A stretch of 64,000 bases of DNA from Anaeromusa acidaminophila DSM 3853 (GCF_000374545.1 NZ_KB894595.1:34039-98038), one strand, 5' to 3'. Shown: positions 1 to 9,117, counted from the stretch's first letter. The notes: generated from the letters alone by a model not told the origin. Numbers and translations are program-made.

Positions 1-82
1 TGTGAAAAGCTACCAGCAGGAGCCGATGCATTATGAAGCGGCGCTTTTAAATTTTTTGCGAAAAGTGGAGATTGCCCATTGA
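1..82 (+). CDS. C-terminal end of an upstream gene (partial, unidentified)
   Basis: An open frame runs from base 2 to a TGA at 80-82 and gives about 26 residues ending in LLNFLRKVEIAH; the rest lies outside the window. It is too short to identify. Its stop codon falls inside the -35 box of the next promoter, so it is packed tightly against the MerR gene on the same strand. MerR regulators with this operator type often control an adjacent gene, so it could be a target, but nothing in the visible residues shows that. Confidence 0.5.
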   Translation, partial: VKSYQQEPMHYEAALLNFLRKVEIAH

Positions 83-109
83 CTTAGAGCGCGCTCTAAG
101 GTGTACTAT
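79..109 (+). promoter_or_regulatory. MerR-type promoter with perfect 18-bp palindromic operator
   Basis: TTGACT (79-84) and TACTAT (104-109) are separated by a 19-bp spacer, the overlong spacing typical of promoters that MerR proteins activate by DNA distortion. The perfect palindrome CTTAGAGCGCGCTCTAAG lies at 83-100, overlapping the -35 end and filling most of the spacer. This matches the kind of operator known for AdhR/NmlR-like MerR regulators. It lies just upstream of the MerR gene at 150, so autoregulation is likely. Confidence 0.8.
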
Positions 110-149
110 GAGTGTCGGGAGTATCTTGCAGGCATGCGGAGGAAGCGGG

Positions 150-557
150 ATGAATTACACTATCAAGCAGGTGGCTGAGCAATTTTCTATTTCAGCGCAT
201 ACCTTGCGATATTATGAAAAAGAAGGGCTGTTGCCGCTGGTGATGCGGGATGAAAACGGAAATCGCCTTTTCGGCGAGGCGGATTTGGAATGGCTGGTGC
301 TGATTCGTTGTTTGCGTGATACCGGTATGTCTGTGGGGGAGATTAAAGCGTATGTAGCTCTTTGTCAGCAAGGAGATGCTACCATTTTTCAACGACGCGA
401 AATAATTGCGCAGCATAAACGGGATGTAGAGAAAAAAATCTGCCGCATGCAGGAATACCTGACTCGAATTGACCGGAAACTGCAAGGGTATGACGCGTTT
501 ATCGCTGGAGAAAGCTCCTGCGTTTGTCAGCCTGTGCACAGCGCGGCTGGAGATTAA
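150..557 (+). CDS. MerR family transcriptional regulator (AdhR/NmlR-like)
   Basis: This 135-residue protein has an N-terminal MerR winged helix (TIKQVAEQFSISAHTLRYYEKEGLLP) followed by a coiled-coil dimerisation helix with HKRDVEKKICRMQEYLTRIDRKL. The start at 150 is chosen because GGAGG lies just upstream (139-143) and the MNYTIKQVA start is typical of the family; the frame is open further up but without a site. Cys54 lies near the position of the reactive cysteine in aldehyde- and thiol-responsive relatives, and Cys72 follows. There is no C-terminal metal-binding cysteine cluster of the classical MerR kind, although the tail carries a CVC. It probably senses electrophile or thiol stress and controls itself and a neighbour through the palindrome at 83-100. 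Confidence 0.85.
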   Translation: MNYTIKQVAEQFSISAHTLRYYEKEGLLPLVMRDENGNRLFGEADLEWLVLIRCLRDTGMSVGEIKAYVALCQQGDATIFQRREIIAQHKRDVEKKICRMQEYLTRIDRKLQGYDAFIAGESSCVCQPVHSAAGD

Positions 558-581
558 AAAATAATAGTAGGAGGGTCTTTT

Positions 582-1703
582 ATGGAAAAAGCAAAGGTCT
601 ATTTTACCAATATGCGGGCGACATCCAAAATGAACTTGCTTCAAAAGTTAGAGCATTTGGTGAAAAAAGCAGGAATGACGGATATTGACTTTAAGGAAAA
701 ATATGCGGCTATTAAGATTCATTTTGGCGAGCCGGGCAACTTGGCCTATTTGCGTCCTAACTATGCCAAGGTCATTGTAGATGTGATTAAGGCGCAGGGC
801 GGCAAGGCGTTCTTGACAGACTGTAATACCCTCTATGTGGGGCGGCGTAAAGATGCGTTGGAGCACATGGACGCGGCCTATGAAAACGGTTTCAATCCCT
901 TTGCAACCGGTTGCCAGATTATTATTGGCGATGGTCTGAAGGGTACGGATGAAGCGTATGTACCGGTAGTCGGCGGCGAGCATGTCAAAGAAGCGAAGAT
1001 TGGCCGGGCTGTTATGGACGCGGATATTTTTATCAGCTTGACCCATTTTAAAGGGCATGAATTGACCGGTTTTGGGGGCGCCTTAAAAAATATTGGCATG
1101 GGCTGTGGCTCCCGAGCCGGTAAAATGGAAATGCACAGCGACGGCAAGCCGCGGGTACGGGAAAAATCTTGTGTAGGTTGCGGCGCTTGCGCTAAAATTT
1201 GCGCTCATAGCGCTATTACGATCACTGCGAAAAAAGCTAGTATTGATCATTCCATTTGCGTAGGTTGCGGTCGTTGTATCGGAACCTGTCATTTCAACGC
1301 CATTGCGGCGGCTTGGGACGAATCAAACGATGTTTTAAATAAGAAAATTGCCGAATATTCCTGGGCGGTACTGAATGACCGGCCGCATTTCCATATCAGT
1401 CTGGTCGTGGATGTGGCGCCGTTCTGCGATTGTCATGCAGAGAATGACGTGCCGATCATTCCAGATTTAGGCATGTTTGCTTCTTTTGACCCCGTAGCGC
1501 TGGACATGGCCTGCGCCGATATGGCTAACAAGGCGCCAGCCATTCCCGGCAGCCATTTGGGCGAACAACTGGCCGCTCGCAAAGATAGCACAGAGGCGGA
1601 TCATTTTTGTACGGCCCATCCGGAAACCAACTGGCTTTCCTGCGTGGACCATGCGGAAAAGCTGGGCTTAGGCACGAAAAAGTATGAACTCATTGAGGTC
1701 TAA
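582..1703 (+). CDS. DUF362 domain protein with two [4Fe-4S] ferredoxin motifs
   Basis: The 373-residue protein starts at an ATG after AGGAGGG. Residues 1-190 form the DUF362 domain common in anaerobes. Then come two cluster motifs: Cys197, 200, 203, 207 and Cys226, 229, 232, 236 (both CxxCxxCxxxC). A further DUF362-type segment follows with the conserved FDPVALDMACAD stretch. No signal peptide or membrane segment is seen, so it is cytoplasmic. The biochemical role of this family is not settled; an electron-transfer or iron-sulfur redox function is inferred. It begins 24 bases after the MerR gene and may share its transcript, which would put it under electrophile or redox control. Confidence 0.85.
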   Translation: MEKAKVYFTNMRATSKMNLLQKLEHLVKKAGMTDIDFKEKYAAIKIHFGEPGNLAYLRPNYAKVIVDVIKAQGGKAFLTDCNTLYVGRRKDALEHMDAAYENGFNPFATGCQIIIGDGLKGTDEAYVPVVGGEHVKEAKIGRAVMDADIFISLTHFKGHELTGFGGALKNIGMGCGSRAGKMEMHSDGKPRVREKSCVGCGACAKICAHSAITITAKKASIDHSICVGCGRCIGTCHFNAIAAAWDESNDVLNKKIAEYSWAVLNDRPHFHISLVVDVAPFCDCHAENDVPIIPDLGMFASFDPVALDMACADMANKAPAIPGSHLGEQLAARKDSTEADHFCTAHPETNWLSCVDHAEKLGLGTKKYELIEV

Positions 1704-1748
1704 AGTTTTTTAACCGGAATAACGGCAGGATTTTGCCGTTAAAGGCGA

Positions 1749-1799
1749 GAAATACCCATAACTTGGCTGCAGTGAAGCGGCCTTGGTATGGGTATTTTC
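1749..1799 (+). terminator. Hairpin between the DUF362 gene and the exporter-like gene
   Basis: GAAATACCCATA (1749-1760) pairs with TATGGGTATTTTC (1787-1799), a stem of about 12 bp ending in a short T run. A smaller hairpin AACGGCA/TGCCGTT sits at 1721-1740. Together they probably end or attenuate transcription from the DUF362 gene. Their position argues against reading the next gene from an upstream TTG at 1733. Confidence 0.5.
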
Positions 1800-1816
1800 A
1801 ATTAGGGGATGACGTT

Positions 1817-2899
1817 TTGAAAATTGGAGCTAGAGTGATTAAGACCGGTATTGCCGTGGCAGTTACCATGTTTATCTGTAAGCTGCTGGATCTAGAACCT
1901 GCTTTTTTTGGGGCTGTGTCAGCGGTTATTAATATGCAGCCTTCTATTTTTTTGAGCTTTCGGGCGGCTAAGGATCAAATTTTAGTCCATATTTTAGGGG
2001 TTTTGGCGGGCTTTTGCTTCGGCTATTTTTTGGGGGTGACGCCTCTTTCGGCAGGCTTGATTGTTATTTTGCTTATTCCCCTGTATATCAAGCTGGACTT
2101 GCACAGCGGCATTACCATGGGGATTGTGGCAGCTCTATTTGTGCTGAGTTCCAGTACAGAGGAGTTTTTGGTGCATGCCCTGGCGAGAACCGGCGTTATT
2201 TTTGTCGGTTTGGGCGCAGCGATGCTGATCAATGTGGTTTTGTGGCCGCCGCGTTATAATCAAGCGTTGAAAGGAAAATTGCGGCAGGCCAATGAAGCGG
2301 CGGTGCTTTATTTTTGCCGGGCGGTCCAAGAATATGTGGGGCTGGAGGGGAGTGAACAACCCCACATTGAGCCGGAAGAGAAGAAACGGATTTATAAACT
2401 GAATAAGGAAGCCAGGCAGCTCTTGGAGTTGATGAGCCGCGAGCGTTATTTAGGGGTGGCCTCCAAGGAGCAGCCGAAGGAGTGGCTGACGCAGGCGGAA
2501 AAACTGATTGATTATAACGAATCCATTGTAAAAAAAGCAAACCGTATTTTTGATTTGCTGCCTACGCGGGTGGAACGACGACATGACGTGGGCGATCCTC
2601 CCGTGAGCGAAGAATTTAGGGCGATTTTAGAAGTGCTCGAAAGCGGCTGTACTATCGTCATTCGGGTAAACGGCAAGCTGCGTACGGTGATTATTGACGA
2701 AGGAACGGTGCAAGTAGAAGAAATTAGCGAGGAATATTGGGAAGCGCTGACCCATGCCATTGAGCAATGGCAGCCGCGCTTTGAAGGAAGCTATTACATG
2801 CATGGCCTGCTGGAGGTGGCGGTGATCGCCAATGAAATCAAATGGGCGACGCGGCAAGCGAAAATTTTGCTGCAGGAAAGCATGGAAGCAGAAATATGA
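1817..2899 (+). CDS. Aromatic acid exporter / FUSC-like membrane protein (DUF939 type)
   Basis: A 360-residue protein beginning KIGARVIKTGIAVAV, the usual start of the DUF939/ArAE_1 family. About five hydrophobic segments fill residues 10-150, including the QPSIFLSFRAAKDQI motif, followed by a long charged cytoplasmic half with helical stretches. The frame is open from a TTG at 1733, but that region is a hairpin. TTG 1817 has AGGGG upstream and gives the family N-terminus, so it is preferred. Relatives are proposed exporters of aromatic acids or other small organic anions; the substrate here is unknown. Its end converges with the minus-strand TRAP gene across a shared terminator. Confidence 0.75.
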   Translation: MKIGARVIKTGIAVAVTMFICKLLDLEPAFFGAVSAVINMQPSIFLSFRAAKDQILVHILGVLAGFCFGYFLGVTPLSAGLIVILLIPLYIKLDLHSGITMGIVAALFVLSSSTEEFLVHALARTGVIFVGLGAAMLINVVLWPPRYNQALKGKLRQANEAAVLYFCRAVQEYVGLEGSEQPHIEPEEKKRIYKLNKEARQLLELMSRERYLGVASKEQPKEWLTQAEKLIDYNESIVKKANRIFDLLPTRVERRHDVGDPPVSEEFRAILEVLESGCTIVIRVNGKLRTVIIDEGTVQVEEISEEYWEALTHAIEQWQPRFEGSYYMHGLLEVAVIANEIKWATRQAKILLQESMEAEI

Positions 2900-2913
2900 A
2901 GCAGGGAAAAACG

Positions 2914-2960
2914 AAACAGGCGATGGAAAACGCAAAGATGCGCGTTCCAACGCCTGTTTT
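2914..2960. terminator. Bidirectional terminator between convergent genes
   Basis: AAACAGGCG (2914-2922) pairs with CGCCTGTTT (2951-2959), and TGGAA/TTCCA extends the stem past a one-base mismatch. It lies between the exporter-like gene ending at 2899 and the minus-strand gene ending at 2959, with A and T runs on the two sides. Confidence 0.65.
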
Positions 2961-3978
2961 ATTGCCGCAGTGCGTCAATTTGTTGCAGTAGATCGTTGGC
3001 CTGCTGCCCGTAACGGCGCACGTATAATTCGCGCAACGGGCGGGCCTTGGTAAAGAATTCTTCTATGTTTTCCACTTCGTTGATTTTCAGGCCTTTGTTG
3101 CGCAGTTGCTGAAGCAACGCTGCTTCCTCCGAAGCGACCAGCTCACGTTCGTAAGCCTGGGCCTCCTTGGCGGCATCCAGCAAGAGGTTTTGCTGCTTAT
3201 GGGATAGCGATTGCCACGTCTTTTCGCTGATGAGGAGCACTTGAATAAAATATTGATGATTAGTAAGGGAAAGATATTTTTGCACTTCGTAGAGTTTGTT
3301 GTGGAAAACTAGAGAAATCGGATTCTCTTGGCCATCCAGAACTTGTTGTTTTAAAATATCGTAGGTCTCGCTAAAGGGGAGCGGGGTGGGGAGGGCGCCT
3401 AAAAAATTTAATCCTTCTATGCTGGCTTGGCTTTGAGGTACTCGCAGACGCAGTCCTTTTAGATCTTGAACAGTACGAATCGGTTGGCGGTTGTTCGTAA
3501 TTTGACGTGCGCCGGCGTCGAAATAACAAAGTACGCGCAAGCCGCTTTGTTGGAGGTTTTTATCTATTTCGCGTCCAATGGGGCCGTCAAAAACACGCAT
3601 CTCATGTGCTTTGTTTTGGTATAAATAAGGCGTATCAAAAATAGCTGTTAACGGTTCATAGGTGCTTAGAAATCCTACGGACGAAGTACCCATATCGACG
3701 GTACCCATGCGCATGTTTTCGTTGCGGTCTCGCATGCTGCCCAATTTGGCATTAGGATATACCTGGATTTCCAGAGAGCCCCCTGAACGTTCGCGAACTA
3801 AGTCGGCTAATTTTTGAGCGCCGCGGCTCTCGTGCGACGTGGCGTCAGTTTCCGTTCCCAGACGGAGGACTTTTTTATCTTCGGAAATGGTTAGCGGTAA
3901 GGAAGCGCACCCTATGAAGAGCAATAAGCTCAGAACGATAAGAGCTAGAGCGATGCAACGGAAACGATACGCGAACAT
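2959..3978 (-). CDS. TRAP transporter substrate-binding lipoprotein, DctP family (orphan)
   Basis: A 339-residue protein that starts at the ATG at 3978 behind AGGAGG. A hydrophobic N-terminal segment ends in LLFIGC, a near-lipobox, so it is probably a lipoprotein at the outer face of the inner membrane. The body matches DctP-type periplasmic solute receptors: LRLGTETDATSHESRGAQKLADLV near the start, then KLGSMRDRNENMRMGTVDMG and LKGLRLRVPQS. These proteins bind carboxylates and related anions. No TRAP membrane subunits (DctQ/DctM) lie next to it. Instead it follows 14 bases after a GGDEF-EAL sensor on the same strand, suggesting that it presents ligand to the sensor rather than to a transporter. 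Confidence 0.85.
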   Translation of the reverse strand: MFAYRFRCIALALIVLSLLLFIGCASLPLTISEDKKVLRLGTETDATSHESRGAQKLADLVRERSGGSLEIQVYPNAKLGSMRDRNENMRMGTVDMGTSSVGFLSTYEPLTAIFDTPYLYQNKAHEMRVFDGPIGREIDKNLQQSGLRVLCYFDAGARQITNNRQPIRTVQDLKGLRLRVPQSQASIEGLNFLGALPTPLPFSETYDILKQQVLDGQENPISLVFHNKLYEVQKYLSLTNHQYFIQVLLISEKTWQSLSHKQQNLLLDAAKEAQAYERELVASEEAALLQQLRNKGLKINEVENIEEFFTKARPLRELYVRRYGQQANDLLQQIDALRQ

Positions 3979-3992
3979 GGATACGCCTCCTG

Positions 3993-6900
3993 TCAGGTTG
4001 TGTGTTGTTGCGCTTGCTTTTTCAGCAAAAGCAGAGCTTCTTCGGCAGGGACGGGACGACTGAAGTAGTAGCCTTGGATGAGATCGCAACCATAATGGAG
4101 AAGATAGTCCATCTGCTCCTGGGTTTCTACCCCTTCAGCGACGACTCGCAGTTTTAGGCTTTGAGCAAAATGAATCAGCGAGTTAACGAGGCTGTCGTCT
4201 TCTTGGGTAATGATGGTGTCAATAAAGGATTTGTCTATTTTTAGAATCTCTACGGGGAAAAGACGTAAATGCGTGATTGACGAGTAGCCGGTGCCGAAAT
4301 CATCTAAGGCCAAGGTGACGCCTAAATTTTTCAACTGCTGCAGTTTGGCGCAGCTTTCGTCAAGCGCTGTTAATAAAGCGCTCTCGGTAATCTCAAGCTC
4401 CAATTGCTGTGCTGCAATACCGGATTCTCTTAAGGCATTCTGGACGGTAGAGACAATCTGCTCATCGGCTAATTGTTTTGAGGAAAGATTGACTGCGATG
4501 CGAATATGCTCGTAGCCTGCAGTAGAAAGCGTTTGCAGAAAGCGGCAGGCTTGTTGCAGTACCCAGGCGCCAATTGGAATGATAAGCTGGCTTTGCTCCG
4601 CAAGCGGAATAAAGCGAGCTGGTGAAACATTTCCGTGGATAGGGCTTTGCCAACGTAAGAGTGCTTCAAAAGCTGCTAGACGATTGTCTGCTAAGGAGAG
4701 CTGCGGCTGAAAAACGAGCGATAATTCATCATTTTCCAGGGCGCGTCGGAGGCTGTTGGTCAAAAGTAGTTTTTCTTGAGCTTCACGCAACATGTCGTCT
4801 TCAAAAAAACGCCAGCAGTTGCGACCGGCCGCCTTGGCGGCGTACATGGCGTTGTCCGCTTTTTTAATGAGCTCTTCAACCGAAGTGCCGTCGCGAGGAT
4901 AGGAGGCAATGCCTATGCTGCCGGAAATGCGAACGGTAGTGGCGGACAAAAGATAATCATGACATAAATTTTGCACCAGTAAATCAGCAAGGCGGCTTAA
5001 TTCCGTCGGATCGACACAGCCAGGCAAAAGGGCGATGAATTCGTCGCCACCGAGGCGGGCGATGAATGCATTATAGCGTGAGAGGGTTTCTGATAATTTT
5101 TGTCCGGACGCAATAATAATAGTATCGCCGGCGAAATGACCGAAATTGTCATTGATGCTTTTTAAATCGTCCAAATCGACGAAGAAAATGGAACCGCTTC
5201 GCAGCCCATTCTGTTGCGGACGAAGCTCATCTTCGAGGCGAGCCATCAAACTGGCGCGATTTTGCAGGCCTGTAAGAGCGTCCTGAAAAGCAATGCGGCT
5301 AATTTCTTCATGAAGCTCTTTGCGTTGCGTCAACTCTGCCTGCAGGCTTTGTTGCAGTTGCGCTCCTTGCAAAGCCAGTACGACCAGATCCGCGTATTGC
5401 TGCAGCATGTTTCGTTCATCTAAAGCCAAAGGTCGAATCGCATCTTGCCAGGTTAATGTTAAGCAGCCGATGAGTTGCTCGTGGGAGGTTAGCGGCACCA
5501 TGATGGCTGTGCGGAGTTGGTTCCAGGGAGGGCGGTTTATGCGGTTGGAGAAAGCTTGGTAATCTTCCGTGTATTGCAGTTCTTTAGTGGCGAGGAGCTG
5601 AGGGAAGAGTCCTTCGTTTTCAAGCAGCGCTCCCCCTAAATAAGCGCTATGGCTGCCGTTGGCATAGCGTACAACCATAGTATCTTCTTCCCAAAACGCG
5701 ATGTGCCCATCTTGGGCGTCGGCTAACTGTAATGCACTATCCAGCATGCTTTGCAGTTGAACATCCAACGCAGCGGTATTGTCCGCTAACAACTGCACCA
5801 TTGCTTGATGCTGGCGTTCGCGCAGACGTAATTGAGCTTCTTTTTCTTCGCGGCTCCTAATTTCGCTATGCAACTGATCATTATTTCGGTGCAGCTCATC
5901 GGTGACAGCCAACAATTCTTCATTCATAGCGACTAGCTCTTCATTGGCTGCCGTAAGCTCAACTTCTGCGCGCATTCGTTCCGAAACTTCTTCTTGCAGA
6001 ACGCTGTTGGTTTGGCGAAGCTGCTGGCTGCCTAAATCAATGGCGCGGCTTTGGCGCAGTAATAAGGCGGAAAGACCGGCAAAAATGAGGAAAGAGAGTA
6101 AGCCGTGAGTTAGAGCGGTATTGCGGAGCGGAGCTAGGGCTAAATTTTTGTCCTGTACCGTTAAAATGGCCCAGGAAGCGGAATAACCGGGTAGGCGGAT
6201 GGGGGCATAGGTGCAGAAAAAAGTTTCTCCGCCTTCGGCGGTATATTCTTTCGTTCCTTGGGCGCCGTTGAGTGCAGCTTTAGCAGCTTCCTGCAAGCCG
6301 GATGGAAGAGAAATGTTGCTGGTGGTCAGTTGGTAATTATTGTTCTCTAATACAACCTGGCCTTCAACATCGCGAGAGACTAAGGTTTTTTGTGCAAGTT
6401 TATAATTATAGTGTTCGTTTGTTTGCTGCGAGTCTGGGTGAACCACGACGGTTCCTTCCTGGTCTAGTACATATACATAACGTTCGTCACTGCGATAATA
6501 CTGACCAACTCGTTCTTGCAGCCCGTCAACACGTATTAAAGCAGCCAATACAGCAGTTAGGGCATCGTCTTGAAAAACAGGAAAAAAGAGGCCGATGACT
6601 GTAGATGGGCTTTGTTGATTGCTGCTGAATGAATAGAAGGAAGGACTGATAAACGGTTGGGGGTCTTGCAGTATTTGCTGAAACCACCACCGATCTGGAC
6701 GAGTGGCGGCGAGGCCTCGTACACGAGCCGTTTGGACGCCATCGGGGACGCGCTGGATAATAAGATTTTCAAACAAACCTTGTTGGGAAAAACGATCCAA
6801 GAGATAACGTTGCTGCTTTTGAGGAGAGGCGCTTTTGATTTCCGCGTCTTGTGACATTTCACTTCCTATGCGAAAGGCCATTTCTAAAAAGGAAGCTACA

Positions 6901-7064
6901 CTAAGCGCCACCGTTTCGGAATAAATCTTATTTTCTTCACTGAGGCGCCGATAAGCGGAAGTTGATAAAAAATAGTAATTAGCGGTATTGAAAAGGAGAA
7001 ATGCCAATAAGCCCAGAACAATAATTCGTAGAGAAAAATGCATGCTATTTTGTTGCTGAGGCAT
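3993..7064 (-). CDS. Membrane-bound GGDEF-EAL c-di-GMP enzyme with extracytoplasmic Cache and GAF domains
   Basis: A 1023-residue protein starting at an ATG with GGAGGTG upstream. Order: membrane helix (about 12-34), dCache-like sensor domain (about 35-310), second membrane helix (about 320-337), coiled coil (345-420), GAF-like domain (about 430-570), GGDEF domain with an intact GGDEF at 672-676, and EAL domain with EALLRW at 800-805. EAL catalytic landmarks are present: ELEITESAL, DDFGTGYSS, KIDKSF and AEGVET. The RxxD inhibitory site before GGDEF is absent (SRYNAF instead). Both synthesis and hydrolysis of c-di-GMP are therefore possible. It is followed at 14 bases by the TRAP binding lipoprotein, a likely ligand-delivery partner. 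Confidence 0.93.
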   Translation of the reverse strand: MPQQQNSMHFSLRIIVLGLLAFLLFNTANYYFLSTSAYRRLSEENKIYSETVALSVASFLEMAFRIGSEMSQDAEIKSASPQKQQRYLLDRFSQQGLFENLIIQRVPDGVQTARVRGLAATRPDRWWFQQILQDPQPFISPSFYSFSSNQQSPSTVIGLFFPVFQDDALTAVLAALIRVDGLQERVGQYYRSDERYVYVLDQEGTVVVHPDSQQTNEHYNYKLAQKTLVSRDVEGQVVLENNNYQLTTSNISLPSGLQEAAKAALNGAQGTKEYTAEGGETFFCTYAPIRLPGYSASWAILTVQDKNLALAPLRNTALTHGLLSFLIFAGLSALLLRQSRAIDLGSQQLRQTNSVLQEEVSERMRAEVELTAANEELVAMNEELLAVTDELHRNNDQLHSEIRSREEKEAQLRLRERQHQAMVQLLADNTAALDVQLQSMLDSALQLADAQDGHIAFWEEDTMVVRYANGSHSAYLGGALLENEGLFPQLLATKELQYTEDYQAFSNRINRPPWNQLRTAIMVPLTSHEQLIGCLTLTWQDAIRPLALDERNMLQQYADLVVLALQGAQLQQSLQAELTQRKELHEEISRIAFQDALTGLQNRASLMARLEDELRPQQNGLRSGSIFFVDLDDLKSINDNFGHFAGDTIIIASGQKLSETLSRYNAFIARLGGDEFIALLPGCVDPTELSRLADLLVQNLCHDYLLSATTVRISGSIGIASYPRDGTSVEELIKKADNAMYAAKAAGRNCWRFFEDDMLREAQEKLLLTNSLRRALENDELSLVFQPQLSLADNRLAAFEALLRWQSPIHGNVSPARFIPLAEQSQLIIPIGAWVLQQACRFLQTLSTAGYEHIRIAVNLSSKQLADEQIVSTVQNALRESGIAAQQLELEITESALLTALDESCAKLQQLKNLGVTLALDDFGTGYSSITHLRLFPVEILKIDKSFIDTIITQEDDSLVNSLIHFAQSLKLRVVAEGVETQEQMDYLLHYGCDLIQGYYFSRPVPAEEALLLLKKQAQQHTT

Positions 7065-7311
7065 ACTGCACCTCCTTGTACGTAGTGAGAAAAGAAAAAG
7101 TATAAATTTTATAGTTGATGTAATATTCTGGCGGGATCTTGGAGAATCCTTCCTTTTACGGTAACTCTTTGGGAATTAACGGTGAAAATACACATAAGGT
7201 GACAAATTTCCTATATGGTTGGGGGTAAAGATGAATTGGCATAGGAAGTTTTGTTTCTCGGGGCGTTAGCTAAGTAAAACCAAGATATTTATTTAAACGG
7301 AGATGTGTTGG

Positions 7312-9081
7312 ATGTCAATTGTTCAAGGATTTTTGCATTACTATAAACCGTATAAACGTTTGTTTTACACCGATATGATTTGCGCCGTTCTGGTTTCGAT
7401 GATTGATTTGGTATTTCCTCAGGCGCTCAATTATTTGACTAAAAATTTTTTGGTGACTCAGACTGGAGAGTTTGTAGCTATCGTTGGCTATCTTGGCGCG
7501 GGTATGCTGGGATTGTATTTGCTACGTTATGGTTGTCAGTATTATATTACGACCTGGGGCCATGTGATGGGGGCTCGTATGGAAAGCGATATGCGTCAGG
7601 ACTTATTCGAGCAATTCCAGCGCCTCTCTTTTTCCTACTATGACCGTAACAACACCGGTGAGATGATGTCCAAGGTGGTTTCCGATCTTTTTGATATTTC
7701 TGAGCTGGCCCATCATGGTCCGGAAAATATTTTTATTTCCTGCTTGAAACTGGCTGGCTCCTTTGTGTTGCTGTTGTTTATCCATGTGCCGCTGACGCTG
7801 CTATTGTTTGCGGTGGCCTTAAGTATGACCTGGTTTAGCTACTATCAAAACAAAAAAATGAAGGTCATTTTTATGGAGAATCGTCAGCGTATCGCGGCGG
7901 TTAACTCGCAAGTACAGGACAGCCTTGCGGGTATCCGGGTGATTAAATCATTTGCCAACGAAGAGCTGGAAAGAGAGAAATTTCGCCGCAGCAATGAAGA
8001 GTTTTTGGATTCCAAGGAACGCGTTTACAAGCTGATGGGCCGCTTTCACGCAGGCAATGGCTTGTTGGAAGGCGTACTATATGTGTTGGTTTTGGTGAGC
8101 GGCAGCTATTTTGTGTCTCAAGGCCAACTGGCGGCCACTGATTTGGCTGTATATGCCTTGTACATTGCGATTTTTCTTAACCCGTTGGATGTGTTGATTC
8201 TCTTTTCGGAACAGTTTCAGAAAGGGTACGCCGGTTTTCGGCGCTTTGCCGAGGTGATGCAGATGCGTCCAGACATCGTGGATCGGGAGCCGGCGATGGA
8301 AGTAGAGACGGTGCAGGGATGTTTGGAATATGAAAATGTCTCCTTTGCGTATGAAGACAATCCGGCAGTATTGCATCAGGTGAACTTTACGGTGGAAGCG
8401 GGACGGACGGTGGCGCTGGTGGGCCCTTCCGGCGGCGGGAAAACGACGATTTGTTCGCTCTTGCCCCGCTTTTATGATGTAACTGAGGGGGCTATCCGTA
8501 TTGACGGACATGACGTACGGGATTGGAAATTAGCTTCCTTGCGCAGCGCCATTGGCTTGGTGCAGCAAGATGTATATTTGTTTGCGGGCACGATCCGAGA
8601 CAATATTTTGTATGGACGCCCGGATGCCACGGACAGCGAAGTCATAGCCGCCGCTAAGCAGGCCAACATTCATGAATTTATTACTTCTTTGGAAAACGGT
8701 TATGATACGTATGTAGGAGAGCGAGGCGTGCGTCTTTCAGGCGGCCAGAAGCAGCGCATTTCTATTGCCAGGGTGTTTTTGAAAAATCCGGCCATTTTGA
8801 TTTTGGATGAGGCAACTTCGGCGCTGGACAATGAGAGCGAGCGTCATATTCAAAAATCGCTGGAGCAGCTGGCGAAGAATCGTACCACCTTGATTATCGC
8901 GCATCGCTTGAGTACCATTCGCCATGCGGATGAAATTGTTGTCATTAACGAGGGCCGTATCCAAGAACGGGGCACTCATGGTGAGCTGCTGGCGAAAGAC
9001 GGTTTGTACGCTCGTTACTACGGTATGCAATTTGCAGGGATGGACGTCGAAAATGACATGAATGCAGCAACTTCTTCTTGA
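7312..9081 (+). CDS. ABC exporter half-transporter (MsbA/MDR type, fused TMD-NBD)
   Basis: A 589-residue protein with an N-terminal six-helix export domain (about 1-310) and a C-terminal ATPase. The ATPase carries Walker A GPSGGGKTT, Q-loop VQQDVYLFAGT, signature LSGGQKQR, Walker B ILILDEATS and the switch histidine in IIAHRLST. A homodimer is expected to export a lipid or hydrophobic compound. GGAG at 7299-7302 abuts an ATG at 7303 but stands 9 bases from the ATG at 7312, so the latter is preferred. It is divergent from the GGDEF-EAL operon. Its stop codon overlaps the promoter of the T-box leader that follows. Confidence 0.92.
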   Translation: MSIVQGFLHYYKPYKRLFYTDMICAVLVSMIDLVFPQALNYLTKNFLVTQTGEFVAIVGYLGAGMLGLYLLRYGCQYYITTWGHVMGARMESDMRQDLFEQFQRLSFSYYDRNNTGEMMSKVVSDLFDISELAHHGPENIFISCLKLAGSFVLLLFIHVPLTLLLFAVALSMTWFSYYQNKKMKVIFMENRQRIAAVNSQVQDSLAGIRVIKSFANEELEREKFRRSNEEFLDSKERVYKLMGRFHAGNGLLEGVLYVLVLVSGSYFVSQGQLAATDLAVYALYIAIFLNPLDVLILFSEQFQKGYAGFRRFAEVMQMRPDIVDREPAMEVETVQGCLEYENVSFAYEDNPAVLHQVNFTVEAGRTVALVGPSGGGKTTICSLLPRFYDVTEGAIRIDGHDVRDWKLASLRSAIGLVQQDVYLFAGTIRDNILYGRPDATDSEVIAAAKQANIHEFITSLENGYDTYVGERGVRLSGGQKQRISIARVFLKNPAILILDEATSALDNESERHIQKSLEQLAKNRTTLIIAHRLSTIRHADEIVVINEGRIQERGTHGELLAKDGLYARYYGMQFAGMDVENDMNAATSS

Positions 9082-9106
9082 CTTTTGTAACAAGGTGTAC
9101 TAACCT
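9078..9106 (+). promoter_or_regulatory. Probable promoter of the tandem T-box leader
   Basis: TTGACT (9078-9083) and TAACCT (9101-9106) are separated by 17 bp. The -35 box overlaps the stop codon region of the ABC exporter gene. Transcription would begin about 10-15 bases before the first T-box stem. Confidence 0.5.
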
Positions 9107-9117
9107 CTAAAACAAGT

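Noticed and set aside
192..644. Long minus-strand frame opposite the MerR gene
   Set aside because: It lies wholly over a clear MerR coding region, has no ribosome site and no protein-like pattern; many such frames occur opposite real genes in this window.
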